This document shows, one piece after another, positions 34,636-43,490 of a DNA stretch of 64,000 nucleotides. Under the pieces are notes generated by a model that had not been told where the DNA came from, searched no databases, and saw only the letters and a list, made by a program, of their open reading frames with translations. The DNA is from Bradyrhizobium valentinum (GTDB lineage Bacteria > Pseudomonadota > Alphaproteobacteria > Rhizobiales > Xanthobacteraceae). The position numbers were made by a program, and so were the translations under genes. Where the stretch lies: positions 1-64,000 of the forward strand of contig NZ_LLXX01000038.1 of assembly GCF_001440405.1 (NCBI RefSeq). Direction: 5' to 3'. Every line of letters starts with the position of its first letter. Position 1 is the first letter of the stretch.

Positions 34636-35076
34636 CTACGCCTTTGGAAACGGCGGCAGCGCGCCGAGCTGTTGCATGACGGAAAACAAGTTCGCGACAC
34701 CCCAATGCTCGGTGATCTTGCCGTTCTGGACCCGCATGGCATCGACCGTTTCGAACTGGATCTTCCGGCCCGTTGCCGGAATGCCGAGGAAAGGGCCTTG
34801 GTGGGTGCCGTGATACGTCTTGAACGTCGTGACCACATCGCCGTCAGCGGTCTGCCAGTGGATGGTGGCATGAAAGTCGGGAAACGCCGCCCGCAACGCG
34901 TGATAAAGCTTGCGCGCTCCGCCCTTGTCCGGCGTTCCACCGGGCTGCGGTGTATGATCGACAAAGTCGTCGGCAAAAAGCTCTTCGAAAAGATCGAAGT
35001 TGCCTTTGCTCTGCACCTCGTCTGTATTGCGGCGAATGACCGCCTTTGCGGCCTCGCTGACGCTATTTCCTGACAT
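34636..35076 (-). CDS. SnoaL-like ester cyclase
   Basis: A 146-residue NTF2-fold protein of the ester cyclase type: NFDLFEELFADDFVDHTPQP, RAAFPDFHATIHWQTADGD, then GPFLGIPATGRKIQFETVDA and GKITEHWGVANLFSVMQQLG. These match SnoaL-family proteins common in soil bacteria. It is on the minus strand after the wrbA remnant, and may share its operon. Substrate unknown. Confidence 0.85.
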   Translation of the reverse strand: MSGNSVSEAAKAVIRRNTDEVQSKGNFDLFEELFADDFVDHTPQPGGTPDKGGARKLYHALRAAFPDFHATIHWQTADGDVVTTFKTYHGTHQGPFLGIPATGRKIQFETVDAMRVQNGKITEHWGVANLFSVMQQLGALPPFPKA

Positions 35077-35175
35077 CTGAATAACCTTTCCTTGCTGTTG
35101 AAGATTCTACATCGATGACTCGAAGCAGGTGGCCGCCACTAGATCGGTGACGGCGCACGACGCGATTACCTGTTC

Positions 35176-35768
35176 TCAACCAAAAAGCTTGTTTGCCGTC
35201 CTGGCGACCAGTTCGCCCTGGTGACGGGCACCCGCCAATTCGATCTCGGTGGGTTGGCGCGAGCCATCGCCGCCGGCGATGGTTGTCGCTCCATAGGGAG
35301 CGCCGCCGACGATTTCGCTCGGGGTCATCTGCCCCTGGTGGCTGTACGGAAGTCCGACGATGGTCATACCGAAGTGCAGCAAGTTGGTGATGATCGAGAA
35401 CAGAGTCGTTTCCTGGCCGCCATGTTGAGTCGCGGTTGATGCAAAAGCGGCACCGACCTTGCCATTGAGAGCACCGCGCGCCCACAGTCCACCGGCCTGA
35501 TCGAGGAAGGCGGCCATTTGCGATGACATGCGTCCGAACCGCGTGCCGGTCCCGACGATGATGGCGTCGTAGTCGGCGATTTCGGCCACCTCTGCAACGG
35601 GCGTTTTCTGGTCCAGTTTGAAGTGAGCGCAATCGCTTCAGGCACGGTTTCGGGAACACGCTTGATGTCGACTTGCGCGCCTGCGCTGCGCGCGCCTTCA
35701 GCGATTGCTTGAGCCATCTGCTCGATATGGCCATACGAGGAGTAGTAGAGAACGAGAACTTTGCTCAT
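35176..35768 (-). pseudogene. wrbA: WrbA-type NAD(P)H:quinone oxidoreductase, frameshifted
   Basis: It starts at ATG 35768 with [20 protein letters not shown], the flavodoxin-like FMN site of WrbA. It reads on to ETVPEAIA, then loses frame near 35628. In another frame the protein continues as [20 protein letters not shown] and [20 protein letters not shown] through GLPYSHQGQ to the end at 35176. One small deletion explains the break. Without it the protein would be normal length (about 200 residues). A sequence error is possible. Confidence 0.85.
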
Positions 35769-35823
35769 TGTGAAGCTCCAATTGAATTGCTTGACGCGGT
35801 GAATGCCGAGGGGAGTTAAGCGC

Positions 35824-36417
35824 TCAGCCGTGGCTGGTGAGGTCGTGGACCATCAGCGCGCCGCCGAATTGCGCGTGTTTGCCTTCGTTGAGGGATCCGA
35901 GGACGATCGGCGCATATCCGAGGGCGCTCGCGAGAGCTGCGACTTCGGCGTTGGCCGGGCTGTTGTTGCCGGCGAGGAATATGACGCGCCGTCCATGATC
36001 GTCTGGAACTCGCGCAAGTATCGCCGCCGGCAAGGTATTAAAACCCTTCACGACACGAGCGCCAGGCAGAGCCTCGGCAACGATCTCCGTCGAGAGGCGA
36101 CCACAAAGATCCCTGGGCAGGAATTCGGGAAACTTGATTGCATTTGTTGCGTCGACCACGATCCGGTTGTCCCACGTCGCAGCTTGGCGGACGGCATCGG
36201 GCACGCGATCAAACGGCACCGCCAGAATGACGACGTCCGCCTTCAGAGCGTCCTGTGTTGACGTTGCCTCGACGTTGTTACCCAGGGTGGCGGTCAGGTC
36301 GGAAAGGGATTCACGGCCTCGCGTGTTCGCAATCTTGACCCTGATGTTCTTGCGCGAGAATTGCTGCGCGAGCGCGGTCCCGGTAGCGCCTGCGCCAATG
36401 ATTGAATAGCTCGTCAC
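35824..36417 (-). CDS. F420-dependent NADP reductase-like protein
   Basis: A 197-residue protein with an N-terminal Rossmann site, [17 protein letters not shown], and [20 protein letters not shown], then [17 protein letters not shown] and [16 protein letters not shown]. It fits the NADPH-dependent F420 reductase (Npd/Fno-like) family, of which many bacterial members use NADPH with other partners. It is divergent to a LysR gene (36523), likely its regulator. Confidence 0.85.
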   Translation of the reverse strand: MTSYSIIGAGATGTALAQQFSRKNIRVKIANTRGRESLSDLTATLGNNVEATSTQDALKADVVILAVPFDRVPDAVRQAATWDNRIVVDATNAIKFPEFLPRDLCGRLSTEIVAEALPGARVVKGFNTLPAAILARVPDDHGRRVIFLAGNNSPANAEVAALASALGYAPIVLGSLNEGKHAQFGGALMVHDLTSHG

Positions 36418-36522
36418 GGTCGTTACTCCTTAGTTGATCGGTCGGCGTACGATCAGAATTAAGGGGGCTTATCATTCGAGAAAACTGGTATAACATCGAT
36501 CAAAACGTTCGAAAGAATAGAA

Positions 36523-37527
36523 ATGAGCTCCGAGCCGGGCACGCCGACGTTGGATCAGCTGAGGGTCTTCCTCACTGTTGTCGAAACAGGAAGCTTTGCT
36601 GCCGCTGCACGAAAGCTCAACCGAGCGACCTCGGTTGTCAGCTATTCGATCGCCAACCTCGAAACGCAGCTGGGGGTGTCGTTGTTCGATCGGGTCTCGA
36701 CGCGAAAACCTCAGTTGACCGATTCCGGACGAACGGTTTTGGCCGAGGCCCGCACGATATATGGCGGGGTTGACGGTCTTAGAGCGAAGGTGAAAGGGCT
36801 CCTTCAAGGGCTGGAGTCGGAAGTTCACCTCGCGCTGGATGTCATGTTGCCAGCCTCGCGCATCGTCGATGCGCTCAAGTCGTTTCGTGCAGAATTCCCA
36901 ACGGTCGGGCTCCGGCTCCACATGGAAGCTCTGGGCGGGGTGACGCAACTCGTTCTTGATGGAACCGCTGGTATCGGCGTGAGCGGGCCGCTCCCGGGTG
37001 ACGCTGGGGTTGCTGGCGTCGAGCGAATAGGCGTTGGCAACGTCGCGCTAATTCCCGTCGCGGCGCCGGACCATCCGCTCGCAAGAGGGCGCAATAGACC
37101 AGGCGCCGGACGCGAACATGTTCAATTGGTGCTGACCGACCGATCGCCGCTCACAGGCAAGATCGACTTTGCCGTGGTCAGCCCCCGCACCTGGAGATTG
37201 GCGGACCTGGGGTCCAAGCACATGTTGCTGAAGGAAGGGATCGGCTGGGGCAACATGCCAGCGCCGATGGTTGACGACGATATCAAAGCAGGCCGCCTCG
37301 TTCGGCTTGATCTGCCGGACACAAAAGGCGGGGTTTACAGTCTCGAAGCGATATATCGCTCCGATACCCCGCCGGGGCCGGCTGCAACATGGCTTATCGA
37401 GCGCTTCAAATCACAGGCCGAGAGTCGAAAGGGAAGTGCGAAAGCTGGCCATCGGGTGGAGCGACGGGCTCCACCCGAAAGACTTGCAGTCAGCCGATCT
37501 TCACGCTCATCCCGCCATCGGCCATGA
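36523..37527 (+). CDS. LysR-family regulator
   Basis: A 334-residue protein. The winged helix-turn-helix is in TLDQLRVFLTVVETGSFAAA and RATSVVSYSIANLETQLGVS. The effector domain follows (VHLALDVMLPASRIVDALKS). The last 40 residues are basic and unlike the family and overlap the end of the opposite SDR gene by 38 bases, so the C-terminus may be frame-altered. It is divergent to the F420-reductase-like gene, which it may regulate. Confidence 0.88.
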   Translation: MSSEPGTPTLDQLRVFLTVVETGSFAAAARKLNRATSVVSYSIANLETQLGVSLFDRVSTRKPQLTDSGRTVLAEARTIYGGVDGLRAKVKGLLQGLESEVHLALDVMLPASRIVDALKSFRAEFPTVGLRLHMEALGGVTQLVLDGTAGIGVSGPLPGDAGVAGVERIGVGNVALIPVAAPDHPLARGRNRPGAGREHVQLVLTDRSPLTGKIDFAVVSPRTWRLADLGSKHMLLKEGIGWGNMPAPMVDDDIKAGRLVRLDLPDTKGGVYSLEAIYRSDTPPGPAATWLIERFKSQAESRKGSAKAGHRVERRAPPERLAVSRSSRSSRHRP

Positions 37528-38251
37528 CGACCGAGCCGACGATAAAACTCGCCCTGTCCGAGGCCAAGAAGGCCACGACCTCGGCGATCTCGTTCGCCTC
37601 GGCGGCGCGGCCGATCGGCGCTTTGCCGCCGTGATCGGCTAGGAAGCCCGGCCCGTTCTCCATTTTGCCAGCCCAGATATTCGTCACCACATCGCCCGAG
37701 CCGACGGCGTTCACGCGAATGCCGTGTTCTATGGCTTCGAGCGCCAGCGTCCGCGTCAGTTGCACCAGGGCGCCCTTGGACGAGGTGTAGGCCGAGATCT
37801 GCGGAAAGGCGAAATAGGCGGCATAGGAAGCAATGTTGACGATCGCGCCGCTCTTGTTGGGTATCATCGCCTTCATGGCCTCGCGCGAATGCAGGAAGGC
37901 GCCGGTGACATTCACCGACATGATCGCATTCCAGTCCTCGATGGTCATATCGACCACGAGCTTGCTCATGATACGCGCGGCGTTGTTCACGAGAACGTCG
38001 AGCTTGCCGAAGTTCTCGAGGGCCAGCGCGACTGCCTTCCGGGCAGCATCCTCCCGCGAGACATCCGCCACGAGGGGTATGATGCCAGGTCTCTTCAGGC
38101 GCTCGACATCGGGATTAATGTCTTCAGCGATCACCTTGGCCCCGCGGGTGTGTAGCAATTCTGCAATAGAACGGCCGATGCCGCTGGCTGCTCCGGTAAC
38201 GATGGCGACCTTACCTTCGACTTCGTTTATGGCCGTTGAGATGGCAGTCAT
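37490..38251 (-). CDS. SDR-family dehydrogenase
   Basis: A 253-residue classical short-chain dehydrogenase. It has the cofactor motif VAIVTGAASGIGRSIAELLH (TGxxxGIG), VLVNNAARIMSK (NNA), the catalytic serine in GAIVNIASYAAYFAFPQ and YTSSKGALVQLTRTLA (YxxxK). The ending GSVVMADGGMSVKIG is typical. The substrate is not readable. It is divergent to the second LysR gene (38419). Confidence 0.92.
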   Translation of the reverse strand: MTAISTAINEVEGKVAIVTGAASGIGRSIAELLHTRGAKVIAEDINPDVERLKRPGIIPLVADVSREDAARKAVALALENFGKLDVLVNNAARIMSKLVVDMTIEDWNAIMSVNVTGAFLHSREAMKAMIPNKSGAIVNIASYAAYFAFPQISAYTSSKGALVQLTRTLALEAIEHGIRVNAVGSGDVVTNIWAGKMENGPGFLADHGGKAPIGRAAEANEIAEVVAFLASDRASFIVGSVVMADGGMSVKIG

Positions 38252-38418
38252 TGTAGTCTCCTAACTTGGGTTTTTCGGCACGCTTGCGATAGCGATAGGT
38301 GCTCTGGTGCCGGATGCTCAGAAGCTAGGAGGTGAAGGCGCGAGAGATAATCCGTTCTGGACCGCATGGGTTGTTTAGGTTCAGATACATAAACGATTCA
38401 GTTCCCTTTGGATTTCGA

Positions 38419-39321
38419 ATGCGGGCTACCGGAAATACTGATCTTCGCGCTTTCGTCGCCGTCGCCGAGCAGGGGAACTTCTCCAAAGCTGCGGAACAAC
38501 TCGGTCTCTCCCCATCCTCTCTCAGCCAGATCATCCGTACGTTCGAAGAGCGGCTCGGCGTTCGCCTGATTCATCGCACGACCCGTAGTGTCTCCCTGAC
38601 AGAAGCCGGAGAGCGGCTGCTGCTCCGTATCAGGCCCGCTCTTGCCGAACTCGATGCGGCGCTTTCCGATGTCGGGCATTTCCGGGATCGCCCTGCCGGG
38701 ATCGTGCGGGTCCGTTGCTTGCGGCATGCCTTCCGGATCTATGTTGCGCCGATCCTCGTCGCTTTCCACACGGCGTATCCGGACATCAAGCTCGATATCC
38801 TGGTGGACGACGCCATCGTCGACCTGGTTGCGGGCGGCTTCGACGTTGGATTTACCCTGGGCGAGGTTCTGGAAAAGGATATGGTCGGTGTGAAACTTGG
38901 CGGCGAGATGCGCCAGATTGCCGTCGCGTCACCTGACTACATTGCCCGCCACGGCCGCCCCGAAACGCCGAAGGATCTGCATTCGCACAAATGCATACGC
39001 TGGCGCTGGTCGGGCCGGGTGACTCCCTATAATTGGGAATTCTTCAAGGATGGCGCGTGGTTCGAGGTCGAGGTGGATGGTCCACTCATCCTCAGTGAAC
39101 AGACGATGACCATTGACGCGGCAGTTCAGGGGATGGGGATCGCCTTCTGGATCGAACAGGAGCTCAAGCCCCTGATTGACCAGGGCAAGCTGGTCTCGCT
39201 TCTTGAAGAGTACTCCGCCCCATTTCCGGGATTTTATATCTGCTACCCGCAGCAGCGTCAGATGGCGCCCGCTCTTCGTGCCTTTATCGATTTCGTCAAG
39301 GCCAGCGCGGCCGAACGCTGA
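38419..39321 (+). CDS. LysR-family regulator
   Basis: A 300-residue protein starting at ATG 38419 (MRATGNTDLRAFVAVAEQGN). The frame is open upstream to 38332 but that part is not LysR-like. The DNA-binding part has FSKAAEQLGLSPSSLSQIIR and FEERLGVRLIHRTTRSVSLT; the effector domain includes CLRHAFRIYVAPILVAFHTA. It belongs to the group with an RTTRSVSLTEAG signature common beside SDR genes. It is divergent to the SDR gene and may control both it and the genes at 39459-41385. Confidence 0.9.
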   Translation: MRATGNTDLRAFVAVAEQGNFSKAAEQLGLSPSSLSQIIRTFEERLGVRLIHRTTRSVSLTEAGERLLLRIRPALAELDAALSDVGHFRDRPAGIVRVRCLRHAFRIYVAPILVAFHTAYPDIKLDILVDDAIVDLVAGGFDVGFTLGEVLEKDMVGVKLGGEMRQIAVASPDYIARHGRPETPKDLHSHKCIRWRWSGRVTPYNWEFFKDGAWFEVEVDGPLILSEQTMTIDAAVQGMGIAFWIEQELKPLIDQGKLVSLLEEYSAPFPGFYICYPQQRQMAPALRAFIDFVKASAAER

Positions 39322-39458
39322 TGCCAGCTCGGCCGATTATGCGGCTGAGCTGAAAGGCTCGTCCGGAATTCCCGCGATTATCGGATCGGCAGTGTCTGGC
39401 TAGTTTCCCTTCGAACCGACGGACAAGTCCGCCGTTCGCAGATGAGAAGGGAAATCCC

Positions 39459-40289
39459 ATGGCTCAGAAAGTCTGGTTCATGACCGGCATCGCGCGGGGG
39501 CTCGGCCATGCGCTCGCCAAGGCCGTCCTGGCCAGGGGCGACCTGGTGATCGGCACCACCCGACATGGCGAACAGCCCGCGGGCCTCGCTGCGGACAATC
39601 TCACCATCCTGCCGTTAGAGATGACCGACCGCAAACAAATCGTGTGTACCGCTGCTGCGGCATTTGCCCGTCATGGTCGGCTCGATGTGATCGTCAATAA
39701 TGCCGGATACGGCCTGCTGGGATCCATCGAAGCCTCGACGCTGGACGAAGCGGATCACGTCTTCGCAGTCAATTTCTTTGGTCCTCTCGCTCTCATTCGC
39801 GCGGCGCTGCCGCGGCTGCGCGAGCAGCAGTGCGGGCACATCGTCAACATCTCCTCGATCGCCGGCATCGCGCCGACGCCCGGCGCCGGCCTCTACGCCG
39901 CTACGAAATCCGCTTTGGACGGCATGTCATACAGTCTGGCGCAAGAAGTGGCGCCGTTCGGCATCTGGGTGACCGTAGTGAATCCCGGATCGTTCCGGAC
40001 GGAGTTCTTGTCGACCCGTTCCGTGCTCCGCACATCTCGCAGCATCGACGACTACGCCGTCACGAGCGGGCGCGCCGTCGATGGGCTGCTGACCAGGGAT
40101 GGGCAGCAACTCGGCGACCCGGATCGCGGCGCCACGGCGATCATGGAGGCTGTCGAGTCTGATGAGCCGCCGCTGAACCTTTTACTTGGCAGCGATGCGC
40201 TTGATCGCGCCAGGGGTCGTCTCGATCGCTTCGAGGAAGACCTCACGCGTTGGGAACGCCTCACGCTCAGCACCGATTTCACCGCCTAA
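39459..40289 (+). CDS. SDR-family oxidoreductase
   Basis: A 276-residue short-chain dehydrogenase: VWFMTGIARGLGHALAKAVL (cofactor site), VIVNNAGYGLLGSIEAS, HIVNISSIAGIAPTPGAGL and YAATKSALDGMSYSLAQEVA (YxxxK). It has a longer C-terminal region than classical 250-residue members. It begins a plus-strand set with a YgiN-like gene and another SDR gene; spacing is 14 and 32 bases. Substrate unknown. Confidence 0.92.
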   Translation: MAQKVWFMTGIARGLGHALAKAVLARGDLVIGTTRHGEQPAGLAADNLTILPLEMTDRKQIVCTAAAAFARHGRLDVIVNNAGYGLLGSIEASTLDEADHVFAVNFFGPLALIRAALPRLREQQCGHIVNISSIAGIAPTPGAGLYAATKSALDGMSYSLAQEVAPFGIWVTVVNPGSFRTEFLSTRSVLRTSRSIDDYAVTSGRAVDGLLTRDGQQLGDPDRGATAIMEAVESDEPPLNLLLGSDALDRARGRLDRFEEDLTRWERLTLSTDFTA

Positions 40290-40303
40290 ACAGGAGTTAA
40301 CCG

Positions 40304-40618
40304 ATGACCAAAGTGACAAATATTGCCTTCATTCGCGCGAAATCATGCCAATCAGAAGAGCTAGGCCGCCAGTTGCTCGCGCTGGTCGCGCCGTCTCGTC
40401 AGGAGGCCGGCTGCATCAACTACGATCTCCATCGTTCCGACGCCGATCCGGACATCTGGTGCGTCTACGAGAACTGGCGCTCCGCCGACGACCTCGCGAC
40501 GCACTTCACGCTGCCGCATATGCAGGCGTTCATCGCGGCGGTGCCGAACCTCGTGGAAGGCGAGCTCGATCTGCGGCGCTTTTCCATGATCTCGCTGCCG
40601 GCACCGCAAGACACGTAA
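40304..40618 (+). CDS. Antibiotic biosynthesis monooxygenase (YgiN-like)
   Basis: A 104-residue ABM-domain protein: FIRAKSCQSEELGRQLLALV, SRQEAGCINYDLHRSDADPD and IWCVYENWRSADDLATHFTL. The family includes quinol monooxygenases and heme-degrading proteins that work without cofactor. Lying between two SDR genes in a likely operon, it may handle a quinol-like compound. Confidence 0.87.
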   Translation: MTKVTNIAFIRAKSCQSEELGRQLLALVAPSRQEAGCINYDLHRSDADPDIWCVYENWRSADDLATHFTLPHMQAFIAAVPNLVEGELDLRRFSMISLPAPQDT

Positions 40619-40650
40619 CCATCAACGACAAGGAGAAAAGGGAAATAGTC

Positions 40651-41385
40651 ATGTCCAACGTCAATGGAAAAGTTGTTGCCATCACGGGTGCCTCGAGCGG
40701 CATCGGCGAGTCGACGGCGAGGCTTCTCGCGGCGAAGGGCGCGCATGTGGTTGTCGGCGCCCGCCGGATAGATCGCCTCGAGGCCCTGGCCGAGTCCATT
40801 ACTGCCGGCGGCGGGTCCGTCCGGATGCGTGCGCTCGACGTCGTCAGCCGTCAGGACACACAAGCCTTCATCGACTACGCGAAGGAGCAGTTCGGACGCG
40901 TCGATGTCATGGTGAACAATGCTGGCGTTATGCCGCTCTCGCCGCTCGCCTCGCTGAAGGTCGACGAGTGGGACCGGATGGTCGACGTCAACATTCGTGG
41001 CGTTCTGCACGGTATCGCTGCTGTCCTGCCGGGCATGCAAGCCCAGGGTTTTGGCCAGATCATCAACATCTCGTCGATCGGCGGCCTCAGCGTTACGCCA
41101 ACAGCGGCGGTCTATTGTGCGACCAAATTTGCAGTCCGGGCAATCTCGGATGGACTGCGGCAGGAAACTGACAAGATCCGTGTGACAGTCGTGTGCCCGG
41201 GTGTCACCGAGTCGGAGCTCGCCGAAAGCATTTCCGACGAAGCAGGCCGCAACGAGATGAAGACGTTTCGTAAGATCGCCATTCCCGCAGATGCCATCGC
41301 CCGCGCCGTCGCCTACGCCATCGAACAGCCCAATGACGTTGACGTCAGCGAGTTGGTCGTTCGTCCGACAGCCAGTTCCTTCTGA
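40651..41385 (+). CDS. SDR-family oxidoreductase
   Basis: A 244-residue SDR starting at ATG 40651 with AAGGAG and AAAAGGG upstream. It has VVAITGASSGIGESTARLLA, VMVNNAGVMPLSPLASLKVD, QIINISSIGGLSVTPTAAVY and YCATKFAVRAISDGLRQET. This is the group often described as serine dehydrogenase-like or general aldehyde/ketone reductases. It closes the three-gene set. Confidence 0.92.
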   Translation: MSNVNGKVVAITGASSGIGESTARLLAAKGAHVVVGARRIDRLEALAESITAGGGSVRMRALDVVSRQDTQAFIDYAKEQFGRVDVMVNNAGVMPLSPLASLKVDEWDRMVDVNIRGVLHGIAAVLPGMQAQGFGQIINISSIGGLSVTPTAAVYCATKFAVRAISDGLRQETDKIRVTVVCPGVTESELAESISDEAGRNEMKTFRKIAIPADAIARAVAYAIEQPNDVDVSELVVRPTASSF

Positions 41386-41673
41386 GAGAGGAAAGCGTGA
41401 GCGATGATACCGCGCAGACTTCCAAGTGAGAACAGGGGGTGGACGACGTTTCGCGAGCAGAGCAGTATCAAAGTGAACGTCGGACGTTTGCTACTAGCGG
41501 TTCCGCGAATCGTGTTTCCTCTGATCCTGGCCGATGCGCGTCAGAACGTCGTTGGCTGAGACGTGAGTGCCGTGAGGGGGGGAGCTATGCGCCCAGCGTT
41601 TTCCAGTAGCCTTGAGAAAGGGTTATTGCTCATCCTTTGAGTATATGCTCTGATTGAATCGGGAAAGCTTGCG

Positions 41674-42339
41674 ATGATCCGGCCCGATCTCATCATTTTC
41701 GACTGCGACGGCGTATTGGTCGATAGCGAGGTGCTGAGTTGTCGCTGTCTCTCCGACACGTTGGCGGGATACGGCATCAGCCTTGACGTCGATCAGGCGC
41801 TTGAGTTGTTCCTTGGACGAAGCGTGACGGCGGTCTTCCAGCATTATGAAGCGTTGGGGCGCTTGATCCCCGAGCAATTTGCGGCCGAGCTGAGGGCAGG
41901 GGTTCGGGCGGCGTTTCTCTCGTCGCTTTGCCCGATCGAAGGGGTGAACTCGGTACTGCAAGACTTGCAAATCCCGCATTGTGTCGCCTCGTCCAGCGAT
42001 GTCGATCGGGTGTCCTTCTCGCTCTCTTTGACCGGCCTCGCGCCGCATTTCGACACGCGTCTCTATACCTCGCAAATGGTGGAACGCGGCAAACCGGCGC
42101 CAGACCTCTTCCTCTACGCGGCCGAAAGGATGCAGGTAGATCCTGGCCGCACCCTCGTGGTTGAGGACAGCGTTAGCGGCGTCAAGGCGGGCAAGGCGGC
42201 CGGCATGACCGTTTGGGGCTTTGTCGGAGGCAGCCACTATCAATCGCGTGACGGGCGGGCCATTCTCCGCGAAGCGGGAGCCGATCGCGCATTCGCACGG
42301 ATGGCGGATTTCTGGCGGACGGATTGGCAAGGAGACTGA
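41674..42339 (+). CDS. HAD-family sugar phosphatase
   Basis: A 221-residue haloacid-dehalogenase-like protein with LIIFDCDGVLVDSEVLSCRC (motif I, nucleophile aspartate), CVASSSDVDRV (motif II), ERGKPAPDLFLYAAERMQVD (motif III) and LVVEDSVSGVKAGKAAGMTV (motif IV). The cap domain is helical. The family removes phosphate from sugar or polyol phosphates. Its stop overlaps the next start by one base. It opens the polyol operon. Confidence 0.9.
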   Translation: MIRPDLIIFDCDGVLVDSEVLSCRCLSDTLAGYGISLDVDQALELFLGRSVTAVFQHYEALGRLIPEQFAAELRAGVRAAFLSSLCPIEGVNSVLQDLQIPHCVASSSDVDRVSFSLSLTGLAPHFDTRLYTSQMVERGKPAPDLFLYAAERMQVDPGRTLVVEDSVSGVKAGKAAGMTVWGFVGGSHYQSRDGRAILREAGADRAFARMADFWRTDWQGD

Positions 42340-43292
42340 TGGCAGCATCCGATAACGAGAAGTCACGTCTGGACGAAGCCGCGCGGGCCGGCTGGCTCTA
42401 TTTCATTGCCGGTCACACCCAGGATGAAATCGCCAAGATGCTGCAGGTTTCGCGCGCCTCGGCGCAGCGCCTGGTTTCGCTATGCCTAGCCGAGCGCTTG
42501 ATCACCTTTCGTCTCGAGCATCCGATCGCGGCATGCATGGAATTGGCGGCACGCCTGAAAGATTTGTTTCATCTGGCCTATTGCGAGGTCGTGCCGACCG
42601 ATCCCGCCGCGCCGCTGTCGGCCGCTGGAATTGCCGAGCGCGCTGCCAGCATCCTGGAATCGACCCTGCGCACCGAGAAGCCGACGATCGTGGCGCTTGG
42701 CACCGGCAGAGCGGTGCGGGCAGCCGTCGAGCGCGTGTCTCCGATCGACTGTCCGAACCACCAGATCGTGTCGCTGGTCGGAAACATTTCGGCCGACGGC
42801 TCGGCCAGCTTTTTCGACACTGTCGGTCGTCTCGCCGACCGGACCAAGGCGCGTCACTATCCGATGCCGCTGCCGTTTCTGATGTCGTCCGAGCGCGAGC
42901 GCGACCAGATGCTCAAGATAGATCCGATCGCCAAGGTGAGAGCGGTCGCCGCCAAGGCCGATCTGCGGCTTGTCGGGGTCGGGCAGATGGATCGGCAGGC
43001 GCAAGTCCACGTTGACGGTTTCGTCTCGCGCGAAGAGCTGTTCGAGATGATGCGGCTGGGCGCCGTTGGCGAACTGACCGGCTGGGCATTCAACGAGGAG
43101 GGGCACCTCATCAAAGGCGGGACGAACCTTCGCCTCACCAGCATTCCGCCGCGGGTACCTGCCGAGGCCCTGACCATCGGAGCAGCGGTCGGTCGTGCCA
43201 AGGTTCCGGCCATGAGGGCGGCGCTGAAGGGACGGCTCCTCAACGGGTTGATCACCGACGAGGCGACGGCCGGCGCGATCCTCAAGCCGTAG
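42339..43292 (+). CDS. Sugar-binding transcriptional regulator (SorC/DeoR type)
   Basis: A 317-residue regulator starting at ATG 42339, coupled to the phosphatase. The N-terminal helix-turn-helix is HTQDEIAKMLQVSRASAQRL; the rest is the SorC sugar-binding domain (PTIVALGTGRAVRAAVERVS, GNISADGSASFFDTVGRLAD, AVAAKADLRLVGVGQMDRQA). It likely senses a sugar phosphate or polyol and controls the ABC transporter genes downstream. An antisense frame of 548 codons (42486-44132) is considered a shadow. Confidence 0.92.
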   Translation: MAASDNEKSRLDEAARAGWLYFIAGHTQDEIAKMLQVSRASAQRLVSLCLAERLITFRLEHPIAACMELAARLKDLFHLAYCEVVPTDPAAPLSAAGIAERAASILESTLRTEKPTIVALGTGRAVRAAVERVSPIDCPNHQIVSLVGNISADGSASFFDTVGRLADRTKARHYPMPLPFLMSSERERDQMLKIDPIAKVRAVAAKADLRLVGVGQMDRQAQVHVDGFVSREELFEMMRLGAVGELTGWAFNEEGHLIKGGTNLRLTSIPPRVPAEALTIGAAVGRAKVPAMRAALKGRLLNGLITDEATAGAILKP

Positions 43293-43490
43293 CGAACTGA
43301 GCGGTCTTTCGGCCTCGGCGCGCGCGGGGTTTCCAGTCAGCCGATCCGGGCTTGCGACCCCGTCGAACCCTGTCCTCCCGCCTAGCGAGTCCGGTGCGGA
43401 AGCGCGATCCGATCCTTGACAATACCCGGCGTCGGTGTGAACATAAATGCAAGGCGTGGGCATATGCTCAATGCCATAAGGGAGGTTACC